Shown here: in pieces, positions 15,852 through 25,714 of the stretch
Layout of the letters: each line of letters starts with the position of its first letter
How positions within the stretch are numbered: position 1 is the stretch's first letter
Origin: DASVNK01 sp036383895
Lineage (GTDB): Bacteria; Verrucomicrobiota; Verrucomicrobiia; Limisphaerales; SXQI01
Length of the DNA: 64,000 bases
NCBI GenBank assembly: GCA_036383895.1
Contig: DASVNK010000065.1
Location: 62,001 to 126,000 of the forward strand
Direction: 5' to 3'
Notes under the pieces: model-generated
What the model was told of the DNA's origin: nothing
The model's input: the letters and a program-made list of their open reading frames with translations, nothing else
Database searches by the model: none
Made by a program: the position numbers and the translations under genes

Positions 15852-17552
15852 ATGGCCGATCCTAATCATCCAGTTTTGAACCTGCTGCGGGAGCAGGGCC
15901 GCCTCGACGATTTGCAGATCGAAGAAGTGGTGCAGGAAAACGCGAAGAGCGGAAAATCGGTGCAGCAGATCATCGCTGACGCTGGTTACGTGAGTATGCC
16001 GGATATTCTGCGCGTGATTGCGGATCATCTCGGCACGGAGGTCGTCGATGTTAACGAGGCGGACCTCAACAAAGAGATCATCGAGTCGATCCCCGCAGAT
16101 ACGGCGAAGATGTATCAATGCGTGCCCGTCGCGGTTTACGGCTCGACCGTTCAGGTCGCATTCACCGATCCGCTCAATCCGGAGGTGGTTGATCAAACTG
16201 CGTTCGCTTCCGGCAAGGAAATCATGCCGGTCGTCGCCGACCCAGCCCAGATTCAAGCTGTCCTACAGAAAATCTATCCGGACCAAATGGCGGGCGCCGG
16301 TTTCGCGGACATTCTCAAGGAACTTGGCGAAGACAAGCTGAAGGAGGCGGTGGGTGCCGGCAAAGACGAATTGCCGGATGTGACCAAGCTCGCGGACACA
16401 ACGCCGATTGTGAAGTTCGTGAATCTGGTTTTGTTCCAGGCGGTGAACGACCGGGCCAGTGACATTCACTTCGAACCATTCGAAGACGAATACAAGATTC
16501 GTTACCGCGTGGACGGTGCGCTGTACGAAATGGCTCCGCCGCCGAAGCATCTCTCAGGGCCGATCGCGTCGCGCCTGAAGATCATGGCGAACCTGAACAT
16601 TTCAGAGCGCCGTTTGCCGCAGGACGGACGTATTTCGCTCAACATGGGCGGTAAGCAAATTGACTTCCGTATGTCGACCTTGCCCACGCAATTCGGCGAA
16701 TCCGTGGTGTTGCGTGTTTTGGATCGCTCCGCTTTGAGCCTCGATCTGGAGGCACTGGGTTTGCCGAAGCATGTATACGAATACACCGCCGAAGCGATCC
16801 AGCAGCCGAACGGGATTTTTGTCGTGACCGGGCCCACCGGTTCGGGAAAGACGACGACGCTTTACTCCTGCCTTCGTAAGATCAACACCATTGATTCCAA
16901 GCTGCTGACCGCTGAGGATCCGGTTGAGTTCGATATCGAAGGAATCATGCAGGTCCACATCAACGAAGGCCTGGGCATGACCTTCATGAAAGCGTTGCGC
17001 TCCTTTCTTCGCCAGGACCCCGACGTGATCATGTTGGGAGAAATGCGCGACTTGGAAACGAGCCAGATTGCCATTCAGGCGTCGTTGACCGGTCACTTGG
17101 TTTTGAGCACGCTGCACACGAACGACGCACCGGGCGCGGTGACTCGTCTGGTCGACATGGGTGTAGAACCGTTTCTTATCTCGTCTTCGTTGATGGCGGT
17201 GCTCGCGCAACGTCTGGTTCGAACGATCTGCAAGAATTGTCGCACGCCATTTGAACCCACCGAAAACCAATTATCCCTCTTGAACCTTTCGCCGCACGAC
17301 ATCGGGGACAAAGTGTTCTACTACGGACGCGGCTGCCAGAATTGCAACGACACCGGCTACAAGGGACGGAAAGGTATTTTCGAGTTGTTGCCGATTAGCG
17401 ATCCTGTTCGCGAATTGATCAACGAGCGGGCGCCGACCGTTGTGATACGTCAAAAAGCAGTCGAGGAAGGAATGATCACGCTCCGGGAAGATGGTCTTCG
17501 CGGAATTTTCGAGGGCGGAACGACGATTGAAGAAGTTTTGAAATACACATAA
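15852..17552 (+). CDS. Type IV pilus / type II secretion ATPase PilB/GspE, copy 2
   Basis: This second extension-type ATPase of 566 residues has an MshEN-like N-terminal domain (about 1-145), Walker A GPTGSGKTTTLYS, Asp box LTAEDPVEFD, Walker B DVIMLGEMRDLETSQ and a four-Cys motif (CKNC...CQNCNDTGYKGR). It shares the core of the first PilB-like ATPase in this run, but the N-terminal halves differ clearly, so the two are old paralogues. They may serve different filaments or a pilus and a secretion system. It begins one base after pilT and is followed by pilC. Confidence 0.92.
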   Translation: MADPNHPVLNLLREQGRLDDLQIEEVVQENAKSGKSVQQIIADAGYVSMPDILRVIADHLGTEVVDVNEADLNKEIIESIPADTAKMYQCVPVAVYGSTVQVAFTDPLNPEVVDQTAFASGKEIMPVVADPAQIQAVLQKIYPDQMAGAGFADILKELGEDKLKEAVGAGKDELPDVTKLADTTPIVKFVNLVLFQAVNDRASDIHFEPFEDEYKIRYRVDGALYEMAPPPKHLSGPIASRLKIMANLNISERRLPQDGRISLNMGGKQIDFRMSTLPTQFGESVVLRVLDRSALSLDLEALGLPKHVYEYTAEAIQQPNGIFVVTGPTGSGKTTTLYSCLRKINTIDSKLLTAEDPVEFDIEGIMQVHINEGLGMTFMKALRSFLRQDPDVIMLGEMRDLETSQIAIQASLTGHLVLSTLHTNDAPGAVTRLVDMGVEPFLISSSLMAVLAQRLVRTICKNCRTPFEPTENQLSLLNLSPHDIGDKVFYYGRGCQNCNDTGYKGRKGIFELLPISDPVRELINERAPTVVIRQKAVEEGMITLREDGLRGIFEGGTTIEEVLKYT

Positions 17553-17636
17553 AACAGGTGCTGCGAACGAATTGCCGCGTGCCCTGTCAAAGAACTGAGC
17601 CCTGTGCCTGGAGAAAACAACTGATTTAGGAACCGT

Positions 17637-18944
17637 ATGCCGAAATTTAACTATGTTGCCATGGATTCTCGTGGCAAGGAAACCAAGGGCACACTGGACG
17701 TCGCCAATCAGAATGAGGCCATCAGCCGCCTCAAAGAAATGGGGTACTTCCCCACCAAGGTGACCGAGGCCGAGAAGCCCAAAGCGGACAAGAAGGGAAA
17801 GCCGGCGTCTTCGGCGTCGTCCGGGAGCAAGGGAGCCAAAAAGGGCATCAACATTAGCATTCCGGGCTTAGGCGGCAAAGTTAAGTCAAAAGTCCTAACG
17901 ACGTTTACCCGCCAGCTCGCGACGCTGGTGGATGCAGGGTTGCCCTTGCTGCGGGGTTTGCGTGTGCTCGAGAAGCAGGAACGTAACGCGACTTTGAAGC
18001 GCATCATTGGAGACTTGGCGGTCTCGATCGAAGGTGGGAGCACGTTCTCCGAAGCGCTGGCGCAGCATCCGAAGGTGTTCAATCGCCTTTTCGTGAACAT
18101 GGTGAAGGCCGGCGAGCTGGGCGGTGTGCTTGAAGTGGTGTTGAATCGCTTGTCTGAGTTCATGGAAAAGGCGCAGAAGATCAAAGGCAAGGTGGTCGCC
18201 GCCATGTTTTATCCTGCGGCGGTCATGTTCGTCGCGGTCACGATCCTCATCATCCTGATGGTCTTCGTCGTTCCGAAGTTCAAACAGATTTTCGCGGACA
18301 TGTTGGAAGGGAAGCCGCTCCCAGGCTTCACCACGCTGGTCTTGAGCATCAGCGAAATCATCGCGAACAACTTCCTGATTTCCCTCGGGGTGATCATCGG
18401 TGTGTTCATTCTGTTTAAGTTGTTCGTCCGAACCAAATTCGGTCGGAAGCTGTTTGACCGAGTGAAACTGCACTTCCCAGTTCTCGGACCGGTCATTAGC
18501 AAGGTGGCGATCGCGCGGTTTACCCGAACGCTGGGCACACTCATTTCCTCGGGCGTGCCGATTTTGCAGGCCTTAAACATCGTGAAGGAAACGTCCGGTA
18601 ACGTGATCATTTCAAACGCGGTGGCCTCGGTGCACGAAAGCGTGAAAGAGGGTGAAACAATCACACAACCGTTGGAAGCATCGCGAGTGTTCCCGCCCAT
18701 GGTGATTTCGATGGTCGACGTCGGCGAGCAAACCGGTGCCTTGCCTGAAATGTTGATGAAGATCGCGGACAACTACGAAGACGAAGTCGATAATGCGGTT
18801 TCTGCTATGACTTCGTTGCTCGAGCCGATCATGATCGTGTTCCTGGCCGTCATCGTAGGTAGCATCGTGATCGCATTGTTCCTGCCGCTCATATCGCTCA
18901 TCGATCAGCTCGGAAGCGAAGGTGGTGGCGGCGCCGACGATTGA
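17637..18944 (+). CDS. pilC: Type IV pilus inner-membrane platform protein PilC/GspF
   Basis: The 435-residue product starts with the ARM-like domain FNYVAMDSRGKETKGTLDVA. It contains two T2SSF repeats, the first with FTRQLATLVDAGLPLLRGL and the second with FTRTLGTLISSGVPILQAL. Three membrane helices are present, the last near VFLAVIVGSIVIALFLPL. A Lys/Ser-rich linker (about 50-75) separates the first domain. PilC links the ATPases to the pilin fibre. It ends the pil run and is followed by a strong terminator. Confidence 0.95.
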   Translation: MPKFNYVAMDSRGKETKGTLDVANQNEAISRLKEMGYFPTKVTEAEKPKADKKGKPASSASSGSKGAKKGINISIPGLGGKVKSKVLTTFTRQLATLVDAGLPLLRGLRVLEKQERNATLKRIIGDLAVSIEGGSTFSEALAQHPKVFNRLFVNMVKAGELGGVLEVVLNRLSEFMEKAQKIKGKVVAAMFYPAAVMFVAVTILIILMVFVVPKFKQIFADMLEGKPLPGFTTLVLSISEIIANNFLISLGVIIGVFILFKLFVRTKFGRKLFDRVKLHFPVLGPVISKVAIARFTRTLGTLISSGVPILQALNIVKETSGNVIISNAVASVHESVKEGETITQPLEASRVFPPMVISMVDVGEQTGALPEMLMKIADNYEDEVDNAVSAMTSLLEPIMIVFLAVIVGSIVIALFLPLISLIDQLGSEGGGGADD

Positions 18945-18965
18945 TCGAGCGCGAAATAGGTTTCG

Positions 18966-18991
18966 AAAGGCCGCCTTCGGGCGGCCTTTTT
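18966..18991 (+). terminator. Intrinsic terminator after pilC
   Basis: AAAGGCCGCC, tetraloop TTCG and GGCGGCCTTTTT form a GC-rich stem with a T tail, 22 bp after the pilC stop codon. Confidence 0.95.
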
Positions 18992-19068
18992 CTTTATCGG
19001 GAGATGATTACGCAGGTTTTCGGGAGCATTAATGGAGTGCTACAATCTGTTTTGGTATGACATCAACG

Positions 19069-19090
19069 AAACCACAACATATTGTGGTTT
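19069..19090. promoter_or_regulatory. Perfect 9-bp inverted repeat upstream of gyrB
   Basis: AAACCACAA (19069-19077) and TTGTGGTTT (19082-19090) flank a 4-base centre (CATA). The element lies 138 bp before the gyrB start within an AT-richer interval and has the size and symmetry of a dimeric regulator site. It has no T tract, so a terminator is unlikely. Confidence 0.45.
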
Positions 19091-19227
19091 GAGGCTGGTT
19101 GTCGCATTAAAATAAATTTGTGTTTCGACTCTGATTTTCGTAGATTTATCCACTGATTCGCGGGGTTGGTTTCGGGGTGGGAATCGGTTCCTGTTTTGGT
19201 CGTGATTGCTGACCGTTTTACAAACTT

Positions 19228-21717
19228 ATGTCCGAGAATGCTGATAAGTACGATTCGTCGAAAATAGACAAGCTCGAGGGCTTGGAAGCGGTCCGAAAGC
19301 GTCCCGGAATGTACATTGGCGATCCCGACGAACGCGGTTTGCACCACTGCGTTTTTGAGGTGCTCGATAATTCAATCGATGAACATTTAGCAGGATTTTG
19401 TTCCCGTATCGAGGTGACGGTGCATGTCGATGGATCTGTCTCCATTCGCGATAACGGCCGCGGAATTCCTGTGGATATTCATCCCAAGTTTAAGATCCCG
19501 GCGGTGGAACTCGTCCTGACGAATTTGCATGCCGGAGGAAAATTCGGGCAGGGCGCATACAAGTATTCAGGCGGTCTACACGGCGTCGGTGCCAAGTGCG
19601 TGAATGCGCTTTCGGACTGGTTTAAGGTCGAGGTTTGCCGCAACGAGGAAGTTTACATGATGGCGTTCGAACGCGGAAAGACCGTTCGGAAGCTAGAGGT
19701 GATCGGGAAATCAAAGGAAACCGGCACGATGATCACGTTCAAGCCGGATGCAACGATCTTCACCATTACCATTGAATTCAAGTTCGATATTCTCGCGAAT
19801 CGATTACGTGAACTGGCCTTTCTAAATCCCGGAGTCGAGATCTTCCTGAAAGATGAGCGCGTTGAGAAAGAAGAGCGGTTTTTCTACAAGGACGGAATCG
19901 AAGAGTTCGTGCGGCAGCTCGGCAAGAACAAACAGGTATTGCATCCGAACGCGATCGTGCTGAACGGGAAGCGAGCGACGAAAGTCGACAACAATGACGA
20001 GGACATCTTTGTTGATTGTGTGCTTCAATACAATGACAGCTACACCGACCAGATTCTCTGCTTCGCAAACTCGATTCCCAACCCGGACGGTGGTACGCAT
20101 TTGACCGGGTTCCGAAGCGCGTTAACGCGGGCGATTAATCAATACTCCAGGGCAAATAACCTTCTTAAGGAGAAGGATCCCGCGATCTCTGGTGATGACG
20201 TTCGTGAAGGATTGGTTTGTGTGCTCAGCGTCAAGTTGCCGCATCCGCGCTTCGAGTCGCAAACCAAGGTCAAGCTCGTGAACACGGAAGTAGACGGAAT
20301 CGTGAGCTCTATCGTTTATGACGGGCTGATGAATTTCTTCGACTCGAATCCTTCCGTTGCGAAGAAGGTCATCGATAAATCTTTGATGGCGGCTCGCGCC
20401 CGTGAAGCGGCTCGGAAAGCCCGCGAAACGGTCCGCAAGAGCGCTCTGACCGGCGGAGGATTGCCAGGAAAGTTAGCCGATTGTTCAGACCGCGATCCAG
20501 TGAATACGGAGTTGTATATCGTCGAAGGTGACTCCGCAGGTGGTTCCGCCAAGCAAGGTCGTGACCGCAAGTTCCAGGCAATTCTTCCAATTCGTGGCAA
20601 GCTGATCAACGTGGAGAAAGCGCGCCTGGACAAGGTGCTGCAGAACGCGGAAATCCGCACGATGATCACCGCCATCGGCACGGGTATTGGCGACGGCGAC
20701 AGCGAAGGCGCGTTTAATCTTGAGAAGCTCCGTTACCACAAAATTATCATCATGACCGACGCGGATGTAGATGGTTCTCACATTCGCACGCTCTTGTTGA
20801 CGTTTTTCTATCGACAGATGCCGCAGTTGGTGAGGCAAGGCTTTGTTTACATCGCGCAGCCGCCGCTTTACCAGGTGACGCGAAAAAAACGTGTCGAATA
20901 CGTCGAAGACGACCTTCAGCTCAACAAGATCCTCATTCAGCTTGGAAGCGAAGACGTGAAATTGCGGAACCTTGCCGATAGCAAGGAAGTTACCGAAAAG
21001 CAGCTCGCCGAGATTCTGGAACTGCTCACGTCCTTGGACAAATTTGCGAACGCCTTGCGACGGAAAGGCGGCGATTTCGAAGCATATCTCGAACATCGCA
21101 ACCACCAGACTCATGATCTTCCCACGCACATGGTCCGTGTCCGCGAAGGAAACAATGAATCGGTGCACTATTTCCTGACGGAAGAAGAGTTGCGCCAATT
21201 CAGCGAAGCGAATCCCGACCTGAAAATCTTTGGAACAAACGAAGGTGACACCGCGATCATAGAAAAGGAAAAGAAAAGCGGACCGATCCGCCGCGCGCGT
21301 CACGAAGAACTTTACGAGAGCAAGGCTGTCGCCGAACTCCTGAAGAAAATTGAGTTGAAGGGCCTCAATGTTGAGCACTATTCCGCCCAGGACAAGCCGC
21401 TGTTCGAGTTGATCGAAGGTGAAGGCGAGCGCGCCAACGTGAAGCCGCTCTTCTCGATCGCGGAGATTCTTACCAGCGTTATCGAAGCCGGGCGAAAAGG
21501 CATTCAGATCAAGCGCTTCAAAGGCCTCGGCGAAATGAACGCCAAGGAGCTTTTTGAGACGACGATGAATCCGGAACGGCGAAAGCTGCTTCGGATCGAT
21601 CTTACCAACGCAGTCGATGCGGAAGAGATGTTTACCAAACTAATGGGGGATGAAGTCGAACCGCGCAGACGCTTTATCGAAGACAATGCTCTAAACGTCC
21701 GGAACCTGGATATCTGA
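19228..21717 (+). CDS. gyrB: DNA gyrase subunit B
   Basis: GyrB supplies the ATPase and TOPRIM halves of gyrase, which introduces negative supercoils. The 829 residues include the GHKL ATPase motifs (EVLDNSIDEH, DNGRGIPVD, GGLHGVGAKCVNALS), the transducer domain with QTKVKLV, and TOPRIM motifs EGDSAGGSAKQGRDR and IIIMTDADVDGSHIRTLLLT. The C-terminal KRFKGLGEMN signature is present. A long insert between TOPRIM and the C-terminus (about 560-720) accounts for a length similar to the proteobacterial form. gyrA follows after 39 bp on the same strand. Confidence 0.98.
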   Translation: MSENADKYDSSKIDKLEGLEAVRKRPGMYIGDPDERGLHHCVFEVLDNSIDEHLAGFCSRIEVTVHVDGSVSIRDNGRGIPVDIHPKFKIPAVELVLTNLHAGGKFGQGAYKYSGGLHGVGAKCVNALSDWFKVEVCRNEEVYMMAFERGKTVRKLEVIGKSKETGTMITFKPDATIFTITIEFKFDILANRLRELAFLNPGVEIFLKDERVEKEERFFYKDGIEEFVRQLGKNKQVLHPNAIVLNGKRATKVDNNDEDIFVDCVLQYNDSYTDQILCFANSIPNPDGGTHLTGFRSALTRAINQYSRANNLLKEKDPAISGDDVREGLVCVLSVKLPHPRFESQTKVKLVNTEVDGIVSSIVYDGLMNFFDSNPSVAKKVIDKSLMAARAREAARKARETVRKSALTGGGLPGKLADCSDRDPVNTELYIVEGDSAGGSAKQGRDRKFQAILPIRGKLINVEKARLDKVLQNAEIRTMITAIGTGIGDGDSEGAFNLEKLRYHKIIIMTDADVDGSHIRTLLLTFFYRQMPQLVRQGFVYIAQPPLYQVTRKKRVEYVEDDLQLNKILIQLGSEDVKLRNLADSKEVTEKQLAEILELLTSLDKFANALRRKGGDFEAYLEHRNHQTHDLPTHMVRVREGNNESVHYFLTEEELRQFSEANPDLKIFGTNEGDTAIIEKEKKSGPIRRARHEELYESKAVAELLKKIELKGLNVEHYSAQDKPLFELIEGEGERANVKPLFSIAEILTSVIEAGRKGIQIKRFKGLGEMNAKELFETTMNPERRKLLRIDLTNAVDAEEMFTKLMGDEVEPRRRFIEDNALNVRNLDI

Positions 21718-21756
21718 GGAAACAGAGAGACGCAAAGCAGAGCTTTTTAAGACGAC

Positions 21757-24441
21757 ATGCCTGACGAACAACCGCCCAATCCGCCAGAGAATCCGCTCCC
21801 GCCTAAGGCCGATTCACCGACGAAAAACACTCCTTTTTTCGCGGCGAACGAAAAGGTCGAGAAGATCAACGTCGCAGACGAGATCAAGAACTCGTTTCTG
21901 GACTACTCGATGTCCGTCATCATTTCGCGCGCACTTCCTGACGTGCGCGACGGGTTGAAGCCGTCGCAGCGCCGGATTTTGCTCGCGATGTACGACCTGA
22001 GTCTTTTTCCAGGCAGGCAGCATCGTAAGTGCGCGAAGATCTGCGGTGACACCAGCGGTAACTATCATCCGCACGGCGAAGCGGTCATTTACCCGACGCT
22101 CGTGCACATGGCGCAACCTTGGGCCATCCGCGAGCGGTTGATCGATGGACAGGGGAATTTCGGTTCTGTGGAAGGCGATCCTCCGGCGGCGATGCGTTAT
22201 ACCGAGGCGCGGATGACGCATCTCGGCGCATCTCTGATGACCGACATGGAGCAGGAAACCGTCGATTGGGTTGCGAACTACGACGAAACTCGCAAGGAGC
22301 CAGTGGTATTTCCGGCGGCGTTTCCGAATCTTTTGGTCAATGGCGGGACTGGCATCGCAGTCGGAATGGCCACGAACATTCCGCCGCACAATCTGGGCGA
22401 AGTGATTGATGGCATTTCGGCGCAAATCGATAATCCGAACATTACGATTCGTGAACTCTCCAAGATTATTAAGGGTCCTGACTTTCCCACCGGTGCTGTG
22501 ATCCACGGCCGCGAGGGGATTCTTCAGTATTTCGAAACCGGCCGCGGCAGTGTGAAAGTTCGGGGGAAAATGATGGTCGAGGAGATGAAAGCCGGGCGCG
22601 AACAGATCATCGTCACGGAAATTCCTTATAACGTGAACCGCGCCGTTCTCGTGGAACGCATTGCGGAACTCGTGAACGAGAAAATCCTTACCGACATCAC
22701 CGCAATTCGCGATGAATCTGACGAGAACACACGGGTAGTCATCGAATTGAAACGCGACGCGATCGCGAAGGTTGTTATCAACAATCTATATCAGCATACC
22801 TCGCTCGAAAGCAGCTTTGCCTCGAACATCCTCGCGATTGACCATGGACGTCCCAAGGTGCTCAACCTGCGGGACCTCATCCAATGCTACATCGAGCATC
22901 GTCGTGAAGTCATTCTCCGGCGGACGCGCTTCCAATTGAAGAAAGCTGAGGAGCGCGCTGAGATACTGGAAGGGTATCTGCTCGCACTCGCGAACCTGGA
23001 TGATTTCATCCGCATCATTCGCGCTTCGGCAAATCGCGATGAGGCGAAGGTGAAGCTGATGGCGTACGAATTCACGCGACCAACAGTCGAGAGCTTGGGA
23101 ATTCTCATTCGCAGTGAAGCGCGTTTGGTGAACGGGCGCTATCTTTTCAGCGACGCGCAGATCACCGCGATACTCGAGTTGCGCCTTTATCAACTCACCG
23201 GGATGGAGCGTGATAAGATCAAGGGCGAGTACGACGAATTGCTGAAGAGGATCGAAGATTTGCTGGATATTCTTGCGAAAGAATCGCGCGTTTTCGCCAT
23301 TATCAAAGCGGAACTTCAGACGATCAAAGAAAAACATGCCACACCGCGCATGACTGAGATCGTGGCTGATGAAGGCGAGATGGCGATTGAAGATCTGATC
23401 GCGAATGAAGGGGTGATCATCACCATCACCCATGCGGGGTTGATCAAGCGCACGAATGTGAGTTCGTATCGCGCGCAGCGGCGCGGGGGTAAAGGCGTGA
23501 TTGGCATGGCGACGCGGGAGAGTGATGACGGCGAGGCAGCGGACTTTATCGAGCATCTATTCAGCGCCAGCACGCACGATTACCTGATGTTCTTTACCAA
23601 CAAGGGGCGGGTTTATGTCGAGCGCGTGCATGAGATTCCGGATATGGGGCGCGCTTCGAAGGGGCGAAGTATCGCGAACCTGCTGGAGCTTCAGGCGGAA
23701 GAGAAGATTGCGGCGTTGATTCGGATCGGCGGAAAGACTGACGATAAGAAGGAAGACGTGACTTGGGAGCAGGATAATTACCTGTTCTTCGCGACGGAGA
23801 AGGGAACGGTCAAGAAGACTGCGCTTCGAGACTTCGGAAATGTGCGCAAGGGTGGCATTATCGCGATTGGAATTGAAGAAGGGGATCAGCTCATTGACGT
23901 GAAGCTTACTTCGGGGACGGATGAGGTGGTGTTGATTACACGCGAAGGGATGAGCATTCGGTTCTCTGAAGCGGATGTTCGCTCGATGGGACGGCCGGCG
24001 GGAGGCGTGCGCGGGATTAGTGTGGATGGGAATGACGCAGTGGTGGCGCTGGCGGTGGTGGTGCAGGAATGCACGCTGCTGGTGGCGAGTGAGAATGGCA
24101 TTGGCAAACGGACGGACTTCCAGGAATACCGGAGCCAATCCCGCGGCGGGAAGGGTATCATCACGATGAAGACGTCGGAAAAGACGGGGGCGGTGGTGGG
24201 AGCTTTGACGGTGATGGACGCGGACGAGATCATGTTGATCACCGCGGTGGGGCAGATGGTGCGGATTGCGGTGAAGGATATTCGCGAGGCTGGCCGGAAC
24301 ACCCAGGGGGTGAAGCTGATCAACCTGGATGAAGGGGACAAGCTGCAGGCGATCGCGCCGGTGATCAGCGAGAAGGATGAAGAAGAAGTGGAAGCGGATG
24401 CGCAGCAGCCGGAAAATCTACCGCCGGCAACTCAGGCCTAG
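21757..24441 (+). CDS. gyrA: DNA gyrase subunit A
   Basis: The 894-residue breakage-reunion subunit contains the catalytic Tyr in PPAAMRYTEAR and the start motif NSFLDYSMSVIISRALPDVRDGLKPSQRRI (read in two parts). The GyrA box QRRGGKG lies in the C-terminal beta-pinwheel, so it is GyrA rather than ParC. In the quinolone-binding region the sequence HPHGEAVIYPT places Ala at E. coli position 83 and Pro at position 87, where E. coli has Ser and Asp. A proline-rich N-terminal extension of about 30 residues precedes the core. It is probably co-transcribed with gyrB. Confidence 0.98.
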   Translation: MPDEQPPNPPENPLPPKADSPTKNTPFFAANEKVEKINVADEIKNSFLDYSMSVIISRALPDVRDGLKPSQRRILLAMYDLSLFPGRQHRKCAKICGDTSGNYHPHGEAVIYPTLVHMAQPWAIRERLIDGQGNFGSVEGDPPAAMRYTEARMTHLGASLMTDMEQETVDWVANYDETRKEPVVFPAAFPNLLVNGGTGIAVGMATNIPPHNLGEVIDGISAQIDNPNITIRELSKIIKGPDFPTGAVIHGREGILQYFETGRGSVKVRGKMMVEEMKAGREQIIVTEIPYNVNRAVLVERIAELVNEKILTDITAIRDESDENTRVVIELKRDAIAKVVINNLYQHTSLESSFASNILAIDHGRPKVLNLRDLIQCYIEHRREVILRRTRFQLKKAEERAEILEGYLLALANLDDFIRIIRASANRDEAKVKLMAYEFTRPTVESLGILIRSEARLVNGRYLFSDAQITAILELRLYQLTGMERDKIKGEYDELLKRIEDLLDILAKESRVFAIIKAELQTIKEKHATPRMTEIVADEGEMAIEDLIANEGVIITITHAGLIKRTNVSSYRAQRRGGKGVIGMATRESDDGEAADFIEHLFSASTHDYLMFFTNKGRVYVERVHEIPDMGRASKGRSIANLLELQAEEKIAALIRIGGKTDDKKEDVTWEQDNYLFFATEKGTVKKTALRDFGNVRKGGIIAIGIEEGDQLIDVKLTSGTDEVVLITREGMSIRFSEADVRSMGRPAGGVRGISVDGNDAVVALAVVVQECTLLVASENGIGKRTDFQEYRSQSRGGKGIITMKTSEKTGAVVGALTVMDADEIMLITAVGQMVRIAVKDIREAGRNTQGVKLINLDEGDKLQAIAPVISEKDEEEVEADAQQPENLPPATQA

Positions 24442-24463
24442 TGAACAGCCCGCGCGGGGGCCC

Positions 24464-24799
24464 TTAGAATCCAATCCGGAATAGTACGAAGCCGCGGGGG
24501 CGCTCGGTGCGTTCGTCGTAGGAAATATTTTTCGCGTCGTTTTTGGGGTCGCGGGGCTGACGCAGGCTGAAGAATTTCTTTTTGTCCTGGGCCCGGGAGG
24601 CGTCGTGGAGAAAGCCGCTGTAGGTGACGGGCTTCTTTTCGAGTTTGGATTTGGCTTGCTCTTCGGCCTGGAGCTTCTTTTGGCGTTCGGCGGCAGCGGC
24701 TGCTTCGGTCGCTTGGGATTCTGTGGAGACGGCGGCGTCTTCGGCGCGGAGCGAGGGTGCGATAAGGAGTAAGCTGAGGAGCAAAAGCGCGGTTTTCAT
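24464..24799 (-). CDS. Small secreted hypothetical protein
   Basis: The ATG at 24799 opens a clear signal peptide (MKTALLLLSLLLIAPSLRA, cleavage before EDAA). It is followed by an Ala/Gln/Lys-rich helical segment (about 25-55) and a short basic C-terminus ending RGFVLFRIGF; total 111 residues. The frame stays open upstream, but that part runs antisense to the DUF72 gene and is not coding. Start points of the two genes are 75 bp apart and divergent. No family recognised. Confidence 0.72.
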   Translation of the reverse strand: MKTALLLLSLLLIAPSLRAEDAAVSTESQATEAAAAAERQKKLQAEEQAKSKLEKKPVTYSGFLHDASRAQDKKKFFSLRQPRDPKNDAKNISYDERTERPRGFVLFRIGF

Positions 24800-24874
24800 A
24801 ATCAGCGGATCGGCAGTTTGGCAGCCCGAACGGGTCCCGTCAAACGGGGTCGATTGGGCTATATTGCCAGGAGA

Positions 24875-25714
24875 ATGAAAGGGCGGGCGTACATTGGGAC
24901 GAGCGGGTATTCGTACAAGTCGTGGGACAAGACGTTCTACGGGCAGACGCCGAAAAAGTTGCAGCTTGAGTATTATGCACGGGTTTTTCCGACGGTGGAG
25001 ATCAACGCGACTTTCTATCGATTGCCTTCGGAGGGGATGGTGCGTGGGTGGCGTGATCGGGTGGAGGCGGATTTCTTGTACGCGGTGAAGGGGAGCCGGT
25101 TTATCACACATATGAAGAAGCTGGCGAACCTGAACGGAGCGCTGGATCTGTTTTTCGATCGGATCGCGCCGATGCAGGAGCGGACGGCGATCGTGCTGTG
25201 GCAATTGCCGCCGATGTTGAAGAAGGATATTCCGCGACTGGACGATTTTTTGGCGCAGGTGCCGAAGAGTTATCGGCATGCGGTGGAGTTCCGGGAGCGG
25301 AGTTGGTACGACGACGAAACGTTTGCGCTTTTGCGGAAACATGATGCGTCGCACGTGGCGCTGAGTTCGGGCGGGATGCCGATGGATTTGAGTGTGACGA
25401 GCGATATTGTTTACGTTCGGTTTCATGGGTTGGAGGGCGGCGCGGCGCATGATTATACACGCGAGGAGTTGGAGCCGTGGGCGGATTATATTTGCGAGCA
25501 GGCTGAAGAGGGACGGACGCTTTACGTGTATTTCAATAACGACGTGAATGTGCGCGCGCCGGAGAATGCGCGGATGTTGATGGAGATGATTGGGGAACAT
25601 GCGGTGCGGCCGAGCGAGAGGACTCGGGCGCGGGGGGTGGAGCCGCGTGTGGTGGATGGGAGCAATGAGTTGCAGCCGCGATCGCGGCGGATTCGCGGGC
25701 GTGTGAGGGTGTAG
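24875..25714 (+). CDS. DUF72 (YecE-like) protein
   Basis: The 279-residue product starts MKGRAYIGTSGYSYKSWDKTFYG, the hallmark opening of DUF72, followed by YYARVFPTVEINATFYRLP, FLYAVKGSRFITH, KLANLNGALDLF and VYVRFHGLEGG. The fold is a TIM barrel and the biochemical role of the family is unknown. The ATG at 24875 has CAGGAG four bases upstream and gives the normal N-terminus; a longer frame begins at 24818. Confidence 0.92.
   Translation: MKGRAYIGTSGYSYKSWDKTFYGQTPKKLQLEYYARVFPTVEINATFYRLPSEGMVRGWRDRVEADFLYAVKGSRFITHMKKLANLNGALDLFFDRIAPMQERTAIVLWQLPPMLKKDIPRLDDFLAQVPKSYRHAVEFRERSWYDDETFALLRKHDASHVALSSGGMPMDLSVTSDIVYVRFHGLEGGAAHDYTREELEPWADYICEQAEEGRTLYVYFNNDVNVRAPENARMLMEMIGEHAVRPSERTRARGVEPRVVDGSNELQPRSRRIRGRVRV

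Noticed and set aside
19146..19154. Replication origin at gyrB
   Set aside because: Only a single DnaA-box-like site is seen and dnaA, dnaN and recF are absent, so an origin is not supported.
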